Position numbers and translations under genes: made by a program
The notes under the pieces: generated by a model
Databases searched by the model: none
What the model was told of the DNA's origin: nothing
Seen by the model: only the letters and a program-made list of their open reading frames with translations
Assembly (NCBI GenBank): GCA_019648995.1
Contig: BLXT01004499.1
Coordinates: forward strand, 204,243 to 228,023
Source: Plakobranchus ocellatus
Lineage: Eukaryota; Mollusca; Gastropoda; Plakobranchidae
Direction of reading: 5' to 3'
DNA length: 23,781 nucleotides
Shown: positions 23,764 to 23,781 of the stretch, piece after piece
How positions within the stretch are numbered: the stretch's first letter is position 1
How the letters are laid out: each line of letters opens with the position of its first letter

Positions 23764-23781
23764 CAGCCTTTTACCACACTA

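Larger units (their letters stand above)
20249..23781. other. UBE3B intron after exon f, incomplete
   Basis: The donor is at 20249, and no acceptor with UBE3B coding follows before the window end. Nearly all of it is the TIR element. Outside that, 20249-20380 and 23590-23781 hold only AT-rich sequence and a TA microsatellite. Confidence 0.8.

Noticed and set aside
1..23781. CRISPR arrays, rRNA or bacterial operon features
   Set aside because: None present. The spliced UBE3B gene and eukaryotic transposons show this is animal nuclear DNA.

Overview
The window is eukaryotic nuclear DNA. It is AT-rich, with long introns, canonical GT-AG junctions, and several degraded transposons. The only confidently identified host gene is UBE3B, a HECT-type ubiquitin ligase, on the + strand. 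Six consecutive exons are visible (2309-2483, 3329-3562, 8579-8678, 14497-14631, 15019-15096, 20150-20248). They cover the middle of the protein and the first residues of the HECT domain. The gene starts before the window and its catalytic end lies beyond it. UBE3B together with a LINE that carries endonuclease, reverse transcriptase and RNase H points to an invertebrate animal, and I favour a mollusc. The species is inference only.

Layout. 1-2308: upstream intron with a CpG-rich patch (about 300-475), an unassigned minus-strand exon-like ORF ending in a perfect splice donor (715-957), and a 5'-truncated LINE copy (A, 1413-1897). 2309-3562: two UBE3B exons. 3563-8578: an intron holding an 18-bp hairpin, a 241-bp TTAA-flanked MITE (4724-4964) and a 69-bp tandem duplication. 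8679-14496: an intron with a minus-strand acidic ORF pair (9477-10078) and a frameshifted pogo/Tigger-type transposase relic (11330-11775). 14497-15096: two close exons. 15097-20149: an intron mostly filled by two abutting LINE copies, a scrambled one (B, 15631-16117) and a long one (C, 16118-20034). 20249-23781: an intron with a 3.2-kb terminal-inverted-repeat DNA transposon (20381-23582) flanked by a 7-bp direct repeat.

How it fits together. The six exons splice in frame and read through without a stop (phases 2-2-2-0-0-0), so UBE3B looks functional here. Every mobile element lies in an intron and every one with visible coding is broken. The three LINE copies are all in the same orientation as UBE3B, share a 3' hairpin and an AATC-repeat tail, and look like one family of the I/Nimb type. 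The most unusual items are the mosaic LINE copy B, the LINE-in-LINE-tail arrangement of B and C, and the TIR element, which has a minus-strand ORF with a GEQGGE motif.
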